Source of the DNA: Oscillospiraceae bacterium
GTDB lineage: Bacteria; Bacillota; Clostridia; Oscillospirales; Oscillospiraceae
Assembly (NCBI GenBank): GCA_017397835.1
Contig: JAFQHV010000011.1
Span: 1 to 64,000 of the forward strand
Direction of reading: 5' to 3'
Length of the DNA: 64,000 nt
The notes below the pieces were generated by a model. It had not been told where the DNA came from, made no database searches, and worked only from the letters and a program-made list of their open reading frames with translations. The position numbers were made by a program, and so were the translations under genes. Below, piece after piece: positions 42,436-50,724 of this stretch. Numbering within the stretch: the stretch's first letter is position 1; each line of letters starts with the position of its first letter.

Positions 42436-42468
42436 TTAAAAAACGGGTCTGCGCGTGCAGACCCGTTT
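42436..42468 (-). terminator. Terminator of the DUF1934-argS unit
   Basis: AAACGGGTCTG / CAGACCCGTTT (42441-42468) with CGCGTG loop, followed on the minus strand by TTTTTAATT. It is eight bases past the argS stop. Confidence 0.9.
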
Positions 42469-42475
42469 GGAGTAA

Positions 42476-44224
42476 TTACATTTTTTCCGGCGCTTCCACG
42501 CCCAGCAGGGTCAGGCAGTTGGCAAGCACGCTGCGCACACTGTCGGCCAGCTTCAGTCGGGCGGCCAGCACCGCAGGCTCCTCGCCCTTGATGCGGCAGG
42601 CGTTGTAGAAGCGGTGGAAGTCACCGGCCAGGCTGACCAAATACCGGTTGATGCGGCTGGGGTCATAGGTCTTGGCGGCCTGATGGATCTCATCGGGCAG
42701 CTGGGACAGGGCCTTGATGAGGGCCCGCTCGGCGGGGTCGGTCAGCACCGCGGCATCAATGGCGGCGGCAGCCTTGACCCCCTCCCCCTCGGCGGCCAGG
42801 TTGGCGATGAGGGAGCAGATACGGGCGTGGGCGTACTGCACGTAATAGACGGGGTTTTCGCTGTCCTGACGCACGGCCAGGTCCAAATCGAAGTCCAACG
42901 GCGTGGTGGAGGAACGGGAGTTGAAGAAGTACCGGGCGGCATCCACGCTGATCTCATCCAGCAGGTCGTGGAGCGCGATGGCCTTGCCGGAGCGCTTGGA
43001 CATACGCACGGGCTTGCCGTCCTGCAGCAGGTTGACCAGCTGCATCAGCACGATGACCAGCCGGTGGGAACCGTCCAGTCCCAGACCGTCCAGCGCCGCC
43101 TGCAGACGGGCCACGTGGCCGTGGTGGTCAGCGCCCCAGATGTTGATGGCGGTGTCAAAGCCGCGCACATCCAGCTTGTTGCGGTGGTAGGCGATATCGG
43201 CGGCAAAGTAGGTATAGAAGCCGTTGGCACGGCGCAGCACGTCGTCCTTCAGGTCCAGCTTGTCCACCTGCTCCTGGGTCTTGCCCTCCCGCATGAACTT
43301 TTCCTTCAGCAGTCGGGTGGTGTCCATCCACAGAGCACCGTCCTTTTCGTAGGTCCAGCCCTTGTCGGACAGCATCTGCACGGTCTGGGCCACATAGCCG
43401 CTGTCGTGCAGCTCGGACTCGAAGAACCACTGGTCGTACTCAATGCCATAGCGGCGCAGGTCAGACTGCATCTTGGGGATATTGACCTTCAGGCCATACT
43501 CGGCCATGCGGTCCAAGCGCTCCTCCTCGGGCAAATCCTTCCAGCTGTCGCCGTTTTCCGCGTAGATGGCCTGAGCCAGTTCCTTGATGTCGTTGCCGTG
43601 GTAGCCCTCCTCGGGGAACTCAAAGCCGTCCTCGCCCAAAATCAGCTGCATATACCGGGCGTTGATGGACACGGCAAACTTGTGGATCTGATTGCCGGCG
43701 TCGTTTACATAAAACTCTTTCCACGTATCGCAGCCGTCCTTGGCCAGCACGTTGGCAAGGGTGTCGCCCAGCACGCCGCCCCGGGCGTTGCCCATGTGCA
43801 TGGGGCCGGTGGGGTTGGCGGAAACGAACTCCACCATGACCTTGCGGCCCGCGCCTTCGTCGGTGGCGCCGTAGTTCTCACCCTCGGCCTCGATAGCGGC
43901 CAGCACGTCACCGTACCACTTGGCGCCCAGGGTGAAGTTCAAAAAGCCGGGGCCGGCAATTTCGACTTTGTCGAAAAAGCTGCCCTCCAGCTGCAGGTTG
44001 TCCACAATAATCTGCGCGATGGCACGGGGAGCCATGTGCAGCGCCTTTGCCCCCGCCATGGCGAAGGAGGAGGCGTAGTCACCATGGGCGGTGTCCTTGG
44101 GAATCTCGATGGTGGCCTTCACTTCGGCGCCGGCGGGCAGCGCACCGGCGGCAGCGGCCTTTTCGTAGGCGGCGGCGGTCAGGGCAGCTACCTGCTCCTT
44201 GGCCAGTTGGATCATATTACTCAT
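42476..44224 (-). CDS. argS: Arginyl-tRNA synthetase
   Basis: ArgRS charges tRNA-Arg. The 582-residue class I synthetase has the HIGH-like motif in [20 protein letters not shown] and KMSKS-like [16 protein letters not shown], an N-terminal Add1 domain, and a C-terminal DALR anticodon-binding domain with [20 protein letters not shown]. It follows the DUF1934 gene by 32 bp, the same neighbour order as ywiB-argS in Bacillus. Confidence 0.97.
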   Translation of the reverse strand: MSNMIQLAKEQVAALTAAAYEKAAAAGALPAGAEVKATIEIPKDTAHGDYASSFAMAGAKALHMAPRAIAQIIVDNLQLEGSFFDKVEIAGPGFLNFTLGAKWYGDVLAAIEAEGENYGATDEGAGRKVMVEFVSANPTGPMHMGNARGGVLGDTLANVLAKDGCDTWKEFYVNDAGNQIHKFAVSINARYMQLILGEDGFEFPEEGYHGNDIKELAQAIYAENGDSWKDLPEEERLDRMAEYGLKVNIPKMQSDLRRYGIEYDQWFFESELHDSGYVAQTVQMLSDKGWTYEKDGALWMDTTRLLKEKFMREGKTQEQVDKLDLKDDVLRRANGFYTYFAADIAYHRNKLDVRGFDTAINIWGADHHGHVARLQAALDGLGLDGSHRLVIVLMQLVNLLQDGKPVRMSKRSGKAIALHDLLDEISVDAARYFFNSRSSTTPLDFDLDLAVRQDSENPVYYVQYAHARICSLIANLAAEGEGVKAAAAIDAAVLTDPAERALIKALSQLPDEIHQAAKTYDPSRINRYLVSLAGDFHRFYNACRIKGEEPAVLAARLKLADSVRSVLANCLTLLGVEAPEKM

Positions 44225-44256
44225 AGTTCTATCACCTTTTCAGATGTTTTTTGCGT

Positions 44257-44703
44257 TTAACAGGGAATATTCATGCCGTTCGGCACTTTTTTCACGTTGA
44301 TGCGGAAGATATTTCTGCCGGTCACAGTGTGGTCGATCTCGATGTTGTAGTCGATCTCGATCTCACCGCCGTCCTCGCCCAGTTCGGCGTACAGATGGCG
44401 GGTATTCACACCCACGGTCATAGCACCATAAGGTGTATTGTACATGGCAAGGTGGCGCCGCCCTTCCTGAAAGACCATTTGGGTGTTCACCTGCCCCGTG
44501 CGCAGCATGGTCACCCGCTCCGGCTCCACCTGAATGGTGGTCAGGGTGCCCTCCAGTCCGGTCAGCTCGCTCTCCTCATACTGCAGGGTGAGCATGCCGC
44601 CCTCCCGGTCCAGACTGCCCCGGGTAACCAGCTCGATGCTGTCCTTGTCAGCGGCGTCGAACTGCTGAATGCCTTTTACACTGATCATAACTTCCTGTGC
44701 CAT
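44257..44703 (-). CDS. DUF1934 (YwiB-like) beta-barrel protein
   Basis: A 148-residue protein starting MAQEVMISVKGIQQFDAADK, rich in beta-strand patterns, with GVNTRHLYAELGEDGGEIEI then DYNIEIDHTVTGRNIFRINV. This is the DUF1934/YwiB calycin-like family, which usually sits beside argS. Function is unknown; the barrel may bind a small ligand. The ATG has GGGAGGAGG upstream; a longer frame has no support. Confidence 0.85.
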   Translation of the reverse strand: MAQEVMISVKGIQQFDAADKDSIELVTRGSLDREGGMLTLQYEESELTGLEGTLTTIQVEPERVTMLRTGQVNTQMVFQEGRRHLAMYNTPYGAMTVGVNTRHLYAELGEDGGEIEIDYNIEIDHTVTGRNIFRINVKKVPNGMNIPC

Positions 44704-44736
44704 ACCGGGACCTCCTCCCTTGGTGCATACATGGGT

Positions 44737-44765
44737 ATTATACATCGAAAATCCTCGCTATACAA
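44737..44765 (-). promoter_or_regulatory. Promoter of the DUF1934-argS unit
   Basis: Minus strand TTGTAT (44760-44765), 17-bp spacer, TATAAT (44737-44742), 33 bp before the start. Confidence 0.82.
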
Positions 44766-44824
44766 TATAGTATTTTCACCGGAAAAACAAGGGGCATTTT
44801 CCACACAGTTTTCCCCCGGAACAT

Positions 44825-44853
44825 TTGACAAACCGACAGGTTTCCTATAATAT
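44825..44853 (+). promoter_or_regulatory. Promoter of the hypothetical gene at 44886
   Basis: TTGACA (44825-44830) followed by TATAATAT. With -10 TAATAT (44848-44853) the spacer is 17 bp; with TATAAT (44846-44851) it is 15 bp. Confidence 0.78.
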
Positions 44854-44885
44854 ATCTTCAAACTCTAACAGGGCAGGTGAATGCC

Positions 44886-45299
44886 ATGAAGTTCGAATTG
44901 ACAACCAAACAGTTCCGCCGTCTGCTGGATCTGGTCTACATCGGAAACTGGATCTTGAACTCTACCCGGGGGGAAAACCGCTTTGCCGACTATGACGAGG
45001 TGGAGTCCCTGCTTTTCGCCCGGGCCGCGGTGGAGGGTATGCCCTCCCTGGCCGAGCTGTACGAGGGAGAGATCATCCCCTCCCGCGCCTTTGCCGAGGG
45101 CGGCATTCACGAGGCCATCGCCGAGTATGAAAACAACGTCTTTTTCGACATTTTGGCCGAGGAACTGGCCCGCCGCGATATGGACGACCCGCCCATTGAC
45201 GAAAGCAACTATGCCGAGCTGACCAGTCGGATGGAAACCTACATCACCGAGTTTGAACAGCACGGCATCGAAAACGTTTCGGTGGATACCGACCGGTAA
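44886..45299 (+). CDS. Acidic hypothetical protein
   Basis: A 137-residue, strongly acidic soluble protein (for example TRGENRFADYDEVESLLF) without signal peptide, membrane segment or recognised motif. Predicted mostly helical. The ATG at 44886 has AGGTGA five bases upstream; a GTG three codons earlier is possible. It has its own promoter and a bidirectional terminator, so it is a genuine single-gene unit rather than a chance frame. I do not recognise a family. Confidence 0.8.
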   Translation: MKFELTTKQFRRLLDLVYIGNWILNSTRGENRFADYDEVESLLFARAAVEGMPSLAELYEGEIIPSRAFAEGGIHEAIAEYENNVFFDILAEELARRDMDDPPIDESNYAELTSRMETYITEFEQHGIENVSVDTDR

Positions 45300-45306
45300 C
45301 ACGATC

Positions 45307-45342
45307 AAAAAGCTGCACAGGCAACGCCTGTGCAGCTTTTTT
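45307..45342. terminator. Bidirectional terminator between the hypothetical gene and mtaB
   Basis: AAAAGCTGCACAGGC / GCCTGTGCAGCTTTT with AAC loop and flanking A/T runs, between convergent genes. Confidence 0.92.
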
Positions 45343-46627
45343 ATACCAATTCGCCCCGGGCAGCCCCGTTTTCTGTCGCTGTCAGCCGCACGTCCGCCAC
45401 CCGGTTGTGGAGGTCGCTCCCCTCCACCGACACGGGGATGTAGTTGGGGGTGTGTCCCCACCAACGGCCCTCCCGCTCCTCTTCAAACAGCACGGGGACG
45501 GTGCGCCCCACAAAGCGGTCGAGATAGCTTTGCTCCATCTCCCGGGCCGCCTGCGCTGCCCGGTTGGCCCGCTGGGCCTTTACGGCGTTGGGCAGCTGGT
45601 CGGGCATTTTGGCCGCCGGGGTGCCGGGCCGCTTGGAGTATGGGAACACGTGCATGGCGGAAAAGGCACAGGTGCGGATAAAGTCCAGCGTTTGGGCAAA
45701 TTCCTCCTCCGTTTCCCCAGGGAAGCCCACGATCAGGTCGGTAGTGACGGCGGGGTCGTCAAAATACTTCCGCAGCAGCCGGACCGATTGCAGATACCGG
45801 GCGGTGTCGTACTTGCGGTTCATCCGTTCCAGTACGCTGTCACAGCCGGACTGCATGGACAGGTGGAAGTGGGGACACAGGTTGTCCAGCCGGGACAGCC
45901 GGGTGCAGAAATCCTCGGTGATCGTCCGGGGTTCCAAAGATCCGAGCCGGATACGGCATCCGGGCGCGGCGGCGCAGATGGCCTCCACCAGGTCGGTCAA
46001 CTCCTCCCCGCTCTTCAAATCCCGACCCCAGGAGGAAATCTCAATGCCGGTCAGCACGATCTCCCGGTATCCCTGTTCCTGCAGCCGCGCCGCCTGCTGT
46101 CGGGCCGTCTCCAGCGGCAGGGAGCGGATACGCCCCCGGGCGTAGGGAATGATGCAGTAGGAACAGAAGTTGACGCAGCCGTCCTCCACCTTCAGCATGG
46201 CGCGGGTACGCCCCTCCAGCCCGCCGGCGGGCAGCACCTCAAACTCCGTGCGGGCAAAGGCATCGTCCAGCGCGGTGATGGGTTTGTGCTGTGCCGCCGC
46301 CCGTTCGGTCAGCTCCACAAAGGCAAGCCGCTCCCCGGTGCCGCCCACAAGGTCGGCACCCAAATTCTTCATGTCACCCGGATGGGTCTGGGGATAGCAG
46401 CCGCACACCGCCACCACGGCATCGGGGTTCTCCTTCCGGGCGCGGCGGATGATCTGCCGGGACTTTTTATCGCTGACGGCGGTAACGGAGCAGGTGTTGA
46501 TGATATAGGCATCCGCCGGGCCGTCAAAGTCGGTCAGGACGTGACCCCGGCGGACGAACTCCTGCTCCAGGGCCTGGGTTTCATATTGGTTGACCTTGCA
46601 GCCGAGGGTATAGAACGCGATCTTCAC
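45341..46627 (-). CDS. mtaB: tRNA N6-threonylcarbamoyladenosine methylthiotransferase MtaB
   Basis: MtaB converts t6A37 to ms2t6A37 in tRNAs reading ANN codons. The 428-residue radical SAM enzyme has an N-terminal UPF0004 domain (FYTLGCKVNQYETQALE, INTCSVTAVSDKKSRQII), the radical SAM cluster in GCVNFCSYCIIPYARGRIRS, and a C-terminal TRAM domain. The sequence GCKVNQYE separates it from MiaB. The GTG at 46625-46627 follows GGAGG by 11 bases; the open frame continues upstream but without a start. Confidence 0.94.
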   Translation of the reverse strand: MKIAFYTLGCKVNQYETQALEQEFVRRGHVLTDFDGPADAYIINTCSVTAVSDKKSRQIIRRARKENPDAVVAVCGCYPQTHPGDMKNLGADLVGGTGERLAFVELTERAAAQHKPITALDDAFARTEFEVLPAGGLEGRTRAMLKVEDGCVNFCSYCIIPYARGRIRSLPLETARQQAARLQEQGYREIVLTGIEISSWGRDLKSGEELTDLVEAICAAAPGCRIRLGSLEPRTITEDFCTRLSRLDNLCPHFHLSMQSGCDSVLERMNRKYDTARYLQSVRLLRKYFDDPAVTTDLIVGFPGETEEEFAQTLDFIRTCAFSAMHVFPYSKRPGTPAAKMPDQLPNAVKAQRANRAAQAAREMEQSYLDRFVGRTVPVLFEEEREGRWWGHTPNYIPVSVEGSDLHNRVADVRLTATENGAARGELV

Positions 46628-46721
46628 AGCCGGGGACACCTCCTTTTCAACAAATCTGTCCGGTTCATTATATAGGAAACCTGCCGCCGCGGTCAAGAGG
46701 CGGCATTTTTCTCCGTTCCTG

Positions 46722-46750
46722 TTGCAAACTGCCCCGGTTTGGGGTATGAT
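46722..46750 (+). promoter_or_regulatory. Promoter of the chromate transporter pair
   Basis: TTGCAA (46722-46727), 17-bp spacer, TATGAT (46745-46750), 34 bp before the first gene. Confidence 0.84.
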
Positions 46751-46784
46751 AGTGGTCGCAAAACGCAAGCAAGGAAGTGTTGCT

Positions 46785-47336
46785 TTGAACATCTATTTCG
46801 ACCTGTTTCTCACCTTTGCCCGCATCGGTGTGTGCACCTTCGGCGGCGGCATGGCCATGCTGCCCATCCTCCAGCGGGAGATCGTGGAGAAAAAGCACTG
46901 GGCCGTCAGTGAGGAGCTGACCGACTACTACGCCATCGCCCAGTGCACCCCCGGCATCATCGCCGTCAACATTGCCACCTTCATCGGTCACAAGCTCAAG
47001 GGCACTCTGGGCGGCATTCTGGCCACCGTCGGCGTAGTGTTCCCCTCCGTGGTCATCATCAGCCTGATCGCCGCGTTCCTGTCCAACTTCGCCGACATCC
47101 CCGCGGTGCAGCACGCCCTGAGCGCCGTCAACGCCTGCGTGCTGGCCCTGATCGCCGCCAGCGTCATCAAGCTGGGCAAGTCTACCCTGAAGGACTTGTG
47201 GTGCTGGGGCATCTTCGCCGCGGTGCTGGTGTGCTCGTTCTTCTTCCACCTGTCCCCGGTGCTCCTTGTGGTGATCTCCGGCTTTGCCGGCTGGCTCATT
47301 CGCCGGTTAAAGCGAAAGGCGGGTGACAGCAAATGA
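46785..47336 (+). CDS. Chromate transporter family, first half-size subunit
   Basis: A 183-residue membrane protein beginning LNIYFDLFLTFARIGVCTFG, with FGGGMAMLPILQREI, the chromate-transporter motif. About five to six hydrophobic segments. Half-size ChrA proteins work in pairs of two genes. The start is TTG at 46785 with AAGGAAG seven bases upstream; no ATG fits. It overlaps the second subunit by four bases. The substrate in anaerobes is uncertain, since ChrA-like proteins may move other anions such as sulfate. Confidence 0.88.
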   Translation: MNIYFDLFLTFARIGVCTFGGGMAMLPILQREIVEKKHWAVSEELTDYYAIAQCTPGIIAVNIATFIGHKLKGTLGGILATVGVVFPSVVIISLIAAFLSNFADIPAVQHALSAVNACVLALIAASVIKLGKSTLKDLWCWGIFAAVLVCSFFFHLSPVLLVVISGFAGWLIRRLKRKAGDSK

Positions 47337-47896
47337 TCCTGCTTCGCCTGTTTTATGAATTTTTCAAGGTGGGCCTGTTCGCCGTGGGCGGCGGCCTTGC
47401 CACCGTCCCGTTTTTGGAGACCATGTCTGCCGTCACCGGCTGGTTCACCACCGCCGACCTGACCACCATGCTGGCGGTGTCCGAGTCCACCCCCGGCCCC
47501 ATCGGTGTCAACATGGCCACCTACGTTGGCTTTCAGGTCAGCGGTATCCCCGGTGCCGTCATCGCCACCCTGGGTCTGATCACCCCGTCCATTCTCGTCA
47601 TTTTGGTCATCGCCGGCTTTTTGCAGAAATTCCGCAGTTCCAAAGCCGTGGACGCGGTGTTCTACGGCCTGCGCCCCGCCTCCACCGCTCTGATCGCCGC
47701 GGCGGGTCTGAAGGTGGCTCTGTCCATCCTGTTCGTCCTCGGCGGCGTGGCCGAGCATACTTTCGCCGTCAACTGGCCGCTGGTCGCCGTGGCGGTGGGG
47801 GTATTCATCGCCATGAAAATCAAGCCGCTGGGCAAGCTGCACCCCATCGTGTTCATCGGTGCCTCCGCCTTGATCGGCATTCTCTTCAAATTGTAA
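47333..47896 (+). CDS. Chromate transporter family, second half-size subunit
   Basis: A 187-residue membrane protein starting MILLRLFYEFFKVGLFAVGG and containing FAVGGGLATVPFLETMSAVT and STPGPIGVNMATYVGFQVSG, the proline-rich motif typical of chromate transporters. Its ATG overlaps the stop of the preceding subunit (ATGA), so translation is coupled. The two halves correspond to the two domains of full-length ChrA and should form a heterodimer. Confidence 0.9.
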   Translation: MILLRLFYEFFKVGLFAVGGGLATVPFLETMSAVTGWFTTADLTTMLAVSESTPGPIGVNMATYVGFQVSGIPGAVIATLGLITPSILVILVIAGFLQKFRSSKAVDAVFYGLRPASTALIAAAGLKVALSILFVLGGVAEHTFAVNWPLVAVAVGVFIAMKIKPLGKLHPIVFIGASALIGILFKL

Positions 47897-47934
47897 AAAG
47901 AACCGCTCTCCCGTGGGAGAGCGGTTCTTTTAAT
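47897..47934. terminator. Bidirectional terminator between the chromate pair and the CLC gene
   Basis: AAAGAACCGCTCTCC / GGGAGAGCGGTTCTTT with CGT loop, T-run on the plus strand and A-run before it for the minus strand. Confidence 0.92.
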
Positions 47935-49189
47935 GTGCGTTCTTCCCCACCCACTCGGTGCGGAACTTGGAGTACATGATCTTCTGCTCGCTGTACAGAC
48001 CGTGGTAGCCGGAGGTCATGTAGGCCACCGCGCAGGCGATGGCAAACAGAGCCAAGCTCTGACCGCCGAACAGTTCAAAGGCCAGCAGAGTGGACGCCAT
48101 GGGGCAGTTGGTACAGCCGCAGAACAGGGCAGCCATACCCAGTGCCGCGCCAAAGGCGGGGTCAAGTCCCAACAGGGGCGACACCGCGCAGCCAAAGGTG
48201 GCGCCGGTGAACAGCACCGGCACGATCTCGCCGCCCCGGAATCCGGCACCCAGCGTCACCGCCGTGAACAGGATCTTCAGCAGGAAGGCCCAGGGCACCG
48301 CCTGTCCCTGCTCCACCGCCCGGGCAATGATATGGCCGCCGGCACCGTTGTAGTCCTGGCTGCCCACCAACACGGTCAGTCCCAGTACCAGCAAACCGCC
48401 CAAGACACCACGCAGAGCGGGGTGGACGGGAATTTTCGCGTACAGCTTGGGGGCGGCGTGGACCACCCGGCAGAAGAGCACCGACACCAAAGCACACAGC
48501 ACGCCCATCACCGCCGCCTGTCCAAGGCTCAGCAGTCCGGTGGACGGAACGGCGGCCAGGGCGTACCCCGCCGCCGGGGCCCCCAGCCGTTCGGCCACCT
48601 CCAGCGCCACCAAAGACGCGCACAGGCAGGGCACCAGCGCCGCGTGGTACATCACGCCCACGCTGACCACCTCAAGGGCGAACACCGCTGCCGTCAGGGG
48701 CGTACCGAACAGCCCGGAAAAGGCGGCGGACATGCCGCACATGACCAAAATGCGCTGATCCTTCTCGTCCAAACGGAGCAACCGACCGATCTCGTCACCC
48801 ACGGAGCCGCCCAGCTGCAGAGCCGCGCCCTCCCGCCCGGCAGAGCCGCCCACCAAATGGGTCAGGATAGTGGACAAAAAGATCAGCGGCGCGGTGCGCA
48901 GCCGCACCGGCTGACCGGTACGCACGCACACAAAGATCTGATTGGTCCCGCGGTCGTGGGCCATGCCGTACACCCGGTACAGCATCACGATGGCCCCGCC
49001 CGCCAGCGGCAGAAGCAGCAGCACCCATGGATGATGGGCACGCAGCTCGGCGGCCAGCTCGATCCCGTGATGAAACAGCACCGACACCGCGCCAAGTCCT
49101 CCGCCCAGCAGGCTGGCCAGCACCACCCAGTTCAGGAAGCTGACCAGCAATCCGACGGTCTGCTTGCCTTTATTGTAATACTCGTTCAA
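47930..49189 (-). CDS. CLC family anion channel/antiporter, fluoride-type by motif
   Basis: A 419-residue polytopic CLC protein. It carries GGSAGREGAALQLGGSV (the GREG loop), MSAAFSGLFGTPLTAAVFA and GAGFRGGEIVPVLFTGATFG. In the fluoride-exporting CLC-F branch the third selectivity segment reads GGE-x-x-P rather than the GxFxP of chloride types, which matches GGEIVP here. I therefore infer a fluoride/proton antiporter, but no fluoride riboswitch was found upstream, so chloride cannot be excluded. It is divergent from the HAD gene and shares a palindromic promoter region with it. Confidence 0.86.
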   Translation of the reverse strand: MNEYYNKGKQTVGLLVSFLNWVVLASLLGGGLGAVSVLFHHGIELAAELRAHHPWVLLLLPLAGGAIVMLYRVYGMAHDRGTNQIFVCVRTGQPVRLRTAPLIFLSTILTHLVGGSAGREGAALQLGGSVGDEIGRLLRLDEKDQRILVMCGMSAAFSGLFGTPLTAAVFALEVVSVGVMYHAALVPCLCASLVALEVAERLGAPAAGYALAAVPSTGLLSLGQAAVMGVLCALVSVLFCRVVHAAPKLYAKIPVHPALRGVLGGLLVLGLTVLVGSQDYNGAGGHIIARAVEQGQAVPWAFLLKILFTAVTLGAGFRGGEIVPVLFTGATFGCAVSPLLGLDPAFGAALGMAALFCGCTNCPMASTLLAFELFGGQSLALFAIACAVAYMTSGYHGLYSEQKIMYSKFRTEWVGKNAH

Positions 49190-49234
49190 AAAAGCACTCC
49201 CCTTTACGGGTCAAAATAACTCAAACCAGCGAAG

Positions 49235-49262
49235 ATTATAGCACATAAATCGGAATTGTCTA
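49235..49262 (-). promoter_or_regulatory. Extended -10 promoter of the CLC gene
   Basis: Minus strand TATAAT (49235-49240) preceded by TGTGC, giving the extended TG-n motif, with TAGACA 16 bp upstream (49257-49262). It is the left arm of an inverted repeat with the HAD promoter. Confidence 0.82.
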
Positions 49263-49282
49263 GGTTCAATTTTGCCCAATTG

Positions 49283-49293
49283 TGTGCTATAAT
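49283..49293 (+). promoter_or_regulatory. Extended -10 promoter of the HAD gene
   Basis: TGTGCTATAAT (49283-49293) contains TATAAT with the TG-n extension; no good -35 is visible. The same 11 bases occur inverted at 49235-49245, so the two divergent promoters mirror each other. The start site would be near 49300, 30 bases before the HAD gene. Confidence 0.8.
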
Positions 49294-49330
49294 GCAAAAA
49301 GTATCGACGCAAATCAACGAGGAGAACGCC

Positions 49331-50107
49331 ATGATTAAAGCCATTTTCTTTGACGTGGACGGCACCCTGGTCCCCAGCGGAGGCCAGCAGCTGCCTGCCG
49401 AGACCCTTGCCGCGCTGCAGGCTCTGCGCCGCAAAGGCATCCGCCTGTTCGTGGCCACCGGGCGGCACATCAGCATGCTGGACGATATCCGCCGACAATT
49501 CGAATTTGACGGCTACGCCACCATGAACGGCCAGCACTGCACCTGCGCCGGCGTACCCGTCGCCCGCAACCCCATCCCCCCAGAGGGCGTGCGGGAAATC
49601 GTAGCGGCCGCCCGGGCAGAGCAGTTCTCCTGCATCTTTTTGGAGGCGGAGGCCCTGTGGACCAATATGTCCAACGACGCCGCCCACGCGTTTTTGGAGG
49701 AATTCAACGTAGCCACACCCCCCACCATGCCGCTGGAGCGGGCACTGGAACGCGAAATTTATCAGGTCATCGTCCTGCTGTCCCCCCAGTGGGAGCATCT
49801 GCTGCTGGACCGTGCCGGTCACCTGACCACCACCCGCTGGCATCCGGGTTTTCTGGATGCCCTCGCCCCCGGCGGCGGCAAGGCCTCCGGTGTGCAGTCC
49901 GTCCTTGACCATTTGGGTCTGACCGCTGACGAGGCCATGGCCTTCGGTGACGGCGGCAACGACATCTCCATGCTGCAGCTTGTCCGTGTCGGTGTGGCCA
50001 CCGGCAACGCCGGCGACCACGTGAAGGCCGCGGCGGACTACGTCTGTCCCCCGGTGACCGAGCAGGGCGTGCTGGATGCCTTCCGGCACTTTGGGCTGTT
50101 GGAATGA
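49331..50107 (+). CDS. Cof-type HAD superfamily phosphatase
   Basis: A 258-residue HAD hydrolase with motif I IKAIFFDVDGTLVPSGG (nucleophile Asp), motif II FVATGRHI, and motif IV FGDGGNDISMLQL, plus a C2-type cap in the middle. Cof-like enzymes dephosphorylate sugar phosphates or cofactor precursors; the specific substrate is unknown. The ATG at 49331 has GAGGAG upstream. Divergent from the CLC gene and closed by a bidirectional terminator. Confidence 0.9.
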   Translation: MIKAIFFDVDGTLVPSGGQQLPAETLAALQALRRKGIRLFVATGRHISMLDDIRRQFEFDGYATMNGQHCTCAGVPVARNPIPPEGVREIVAAARAEQFSCIFLEAEALWTNMSNDAAHAFLEEFNVATPPTMPLERALEREIYQVIVLLSPQWEHLLLDRAGHLTTTRWHPGFLDALAPGGGKASGVQSVLDHLGLTADEAMAFGDGGNDISMLQLVRVGVATGNAGDHVKAAADYVCPPVTEQGVLDAFRHFGLLE

Positions 50108-50111
50108 CAGC

Positions 50112-50149
50112 AAAAACCGCCGAATCTCAAATGAGATTCGGCGGTTTTT
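50112..50149. terminator. Bidirectional terminator after the HAD gene
   Basis: AAAACCGCCGAATCTC / GAGATTCGGCGGTTTT with AAAT loop, serving convergent HAD (plus) and the hypothetical gene (minus). Confidence 0.93.
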
Positions 50150-50154
50150 CACTG

Positions 50155-50541
50155 TTATTCGTCCCCTTGCCATACCTCGGGCACATAGTCCTCCCAAGTG
50201 CAGCCGAACCGCTCCTGCAAGGCCTCCTTCGGCATCTTGGTCAACAAATCCACATACTCCTTGGCCGATCGGTACGTATCCTCCGGGTCGGAGAACAGGC
50301 CGGGGCGACCGCAGGCGTGTATATACTCGTTCACCGCCCGGAACCGCGCCGTACTCTTTGCCTCCTGCCGGGCGATCTCCTCCTCACCGCATCCCAAACT
50401 GTGAAAAATCGGATACCCGATGGGTTTTTCCATCAGTTTCCTCATTTTCCCGGCAAGGCAGGCCTCCATCCGCTTGAAAATCTCCTGCCGGTCGTCAAAG
50501 GGCAGGCCCTTAATGTAAAAATCGATGGGTCTTTCGTTCAT
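50155..50541 (-). CDS. Hypothetical soluble protein
   Basis: A 128-residue protein starting MNERPIDFYIKGLPFDDRQE, mostly helical and charged, with CGEEEIARQEAKSTARF and a C-terminal WEDYVPEVWQGDE. No signal peptide or membrane segment. AGGAGGACGC precedes the ATG. It lies just downstream of tRNA-Leu and its terminator, on the same strand, and ends at a shared terminator. I do not recognise a family. Confidence 0.78.
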   Translation of the reverse strand: MNERPIDFYIKGLPFDDRQEIFKRMEACLAGKMRKLMEKPIGYPIFHSLGCGEEEIARQEAKSTARFRAVNEYIHACGRPGLFSDPEDTYRSAKEYVDLLTKMPKEALQERFGCTWEDYVPEVWQGDE

Positions 50542-50554
50542 GCGTCCTCCTACA

Positions 50555-50590
50555 AAAAACACCCTTTGCCAAATTGACAAAGGGTGTTTT
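50555..50590 (-). terminator. Terminator of tRNA-Leu
   Basis: AACACCCTTTG / CAAAGGGTGTT (50558-50588), followed on the minus strand by TTTTTTG, directly after the CCA end. Confidence 0.9.
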
Positions 50591-50676
50591 TGGTGCGGCT
50601 GACGGGAGTCGAACCCGTACGCCCATGGGGCACCAGCACCTCAAGCTGGCCAGTCTACCAATTCCAGCACAGCCGC
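50591..50676 (-). tRNA. tRNA-Leu (GAG), CCA end encoded
   Basis: On the minus strand the acceptor GCGGCTG (50670-50676) pairs with CAGCCGC (50595-50601), then discriminator A and encoded CCA (50591-50593). The D-arm TGGAATTGGTAGA, anticodon arm CCAGC-TTGAGGT-GCTGG with anticodon GAG, a long variable arm (TGCCCCATGGGCG) and T-arm ACGGGTTCGACTCCCGT are all present. The class II form and anticodon identify leucine. Confidence 0.95.
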
Positions 50677-50724
50677 AAAACGCAACCCACGCAAGGCTGC
50701 TCCGCTATTATAATGTGCTTTGGT

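Noticed and set aside
49190..49330. Fluoride riboswitch before the CLC gene
   Set aside because: The short divergent region lacks the crcB-motif core; only promoters and an inverted repeat are seen.
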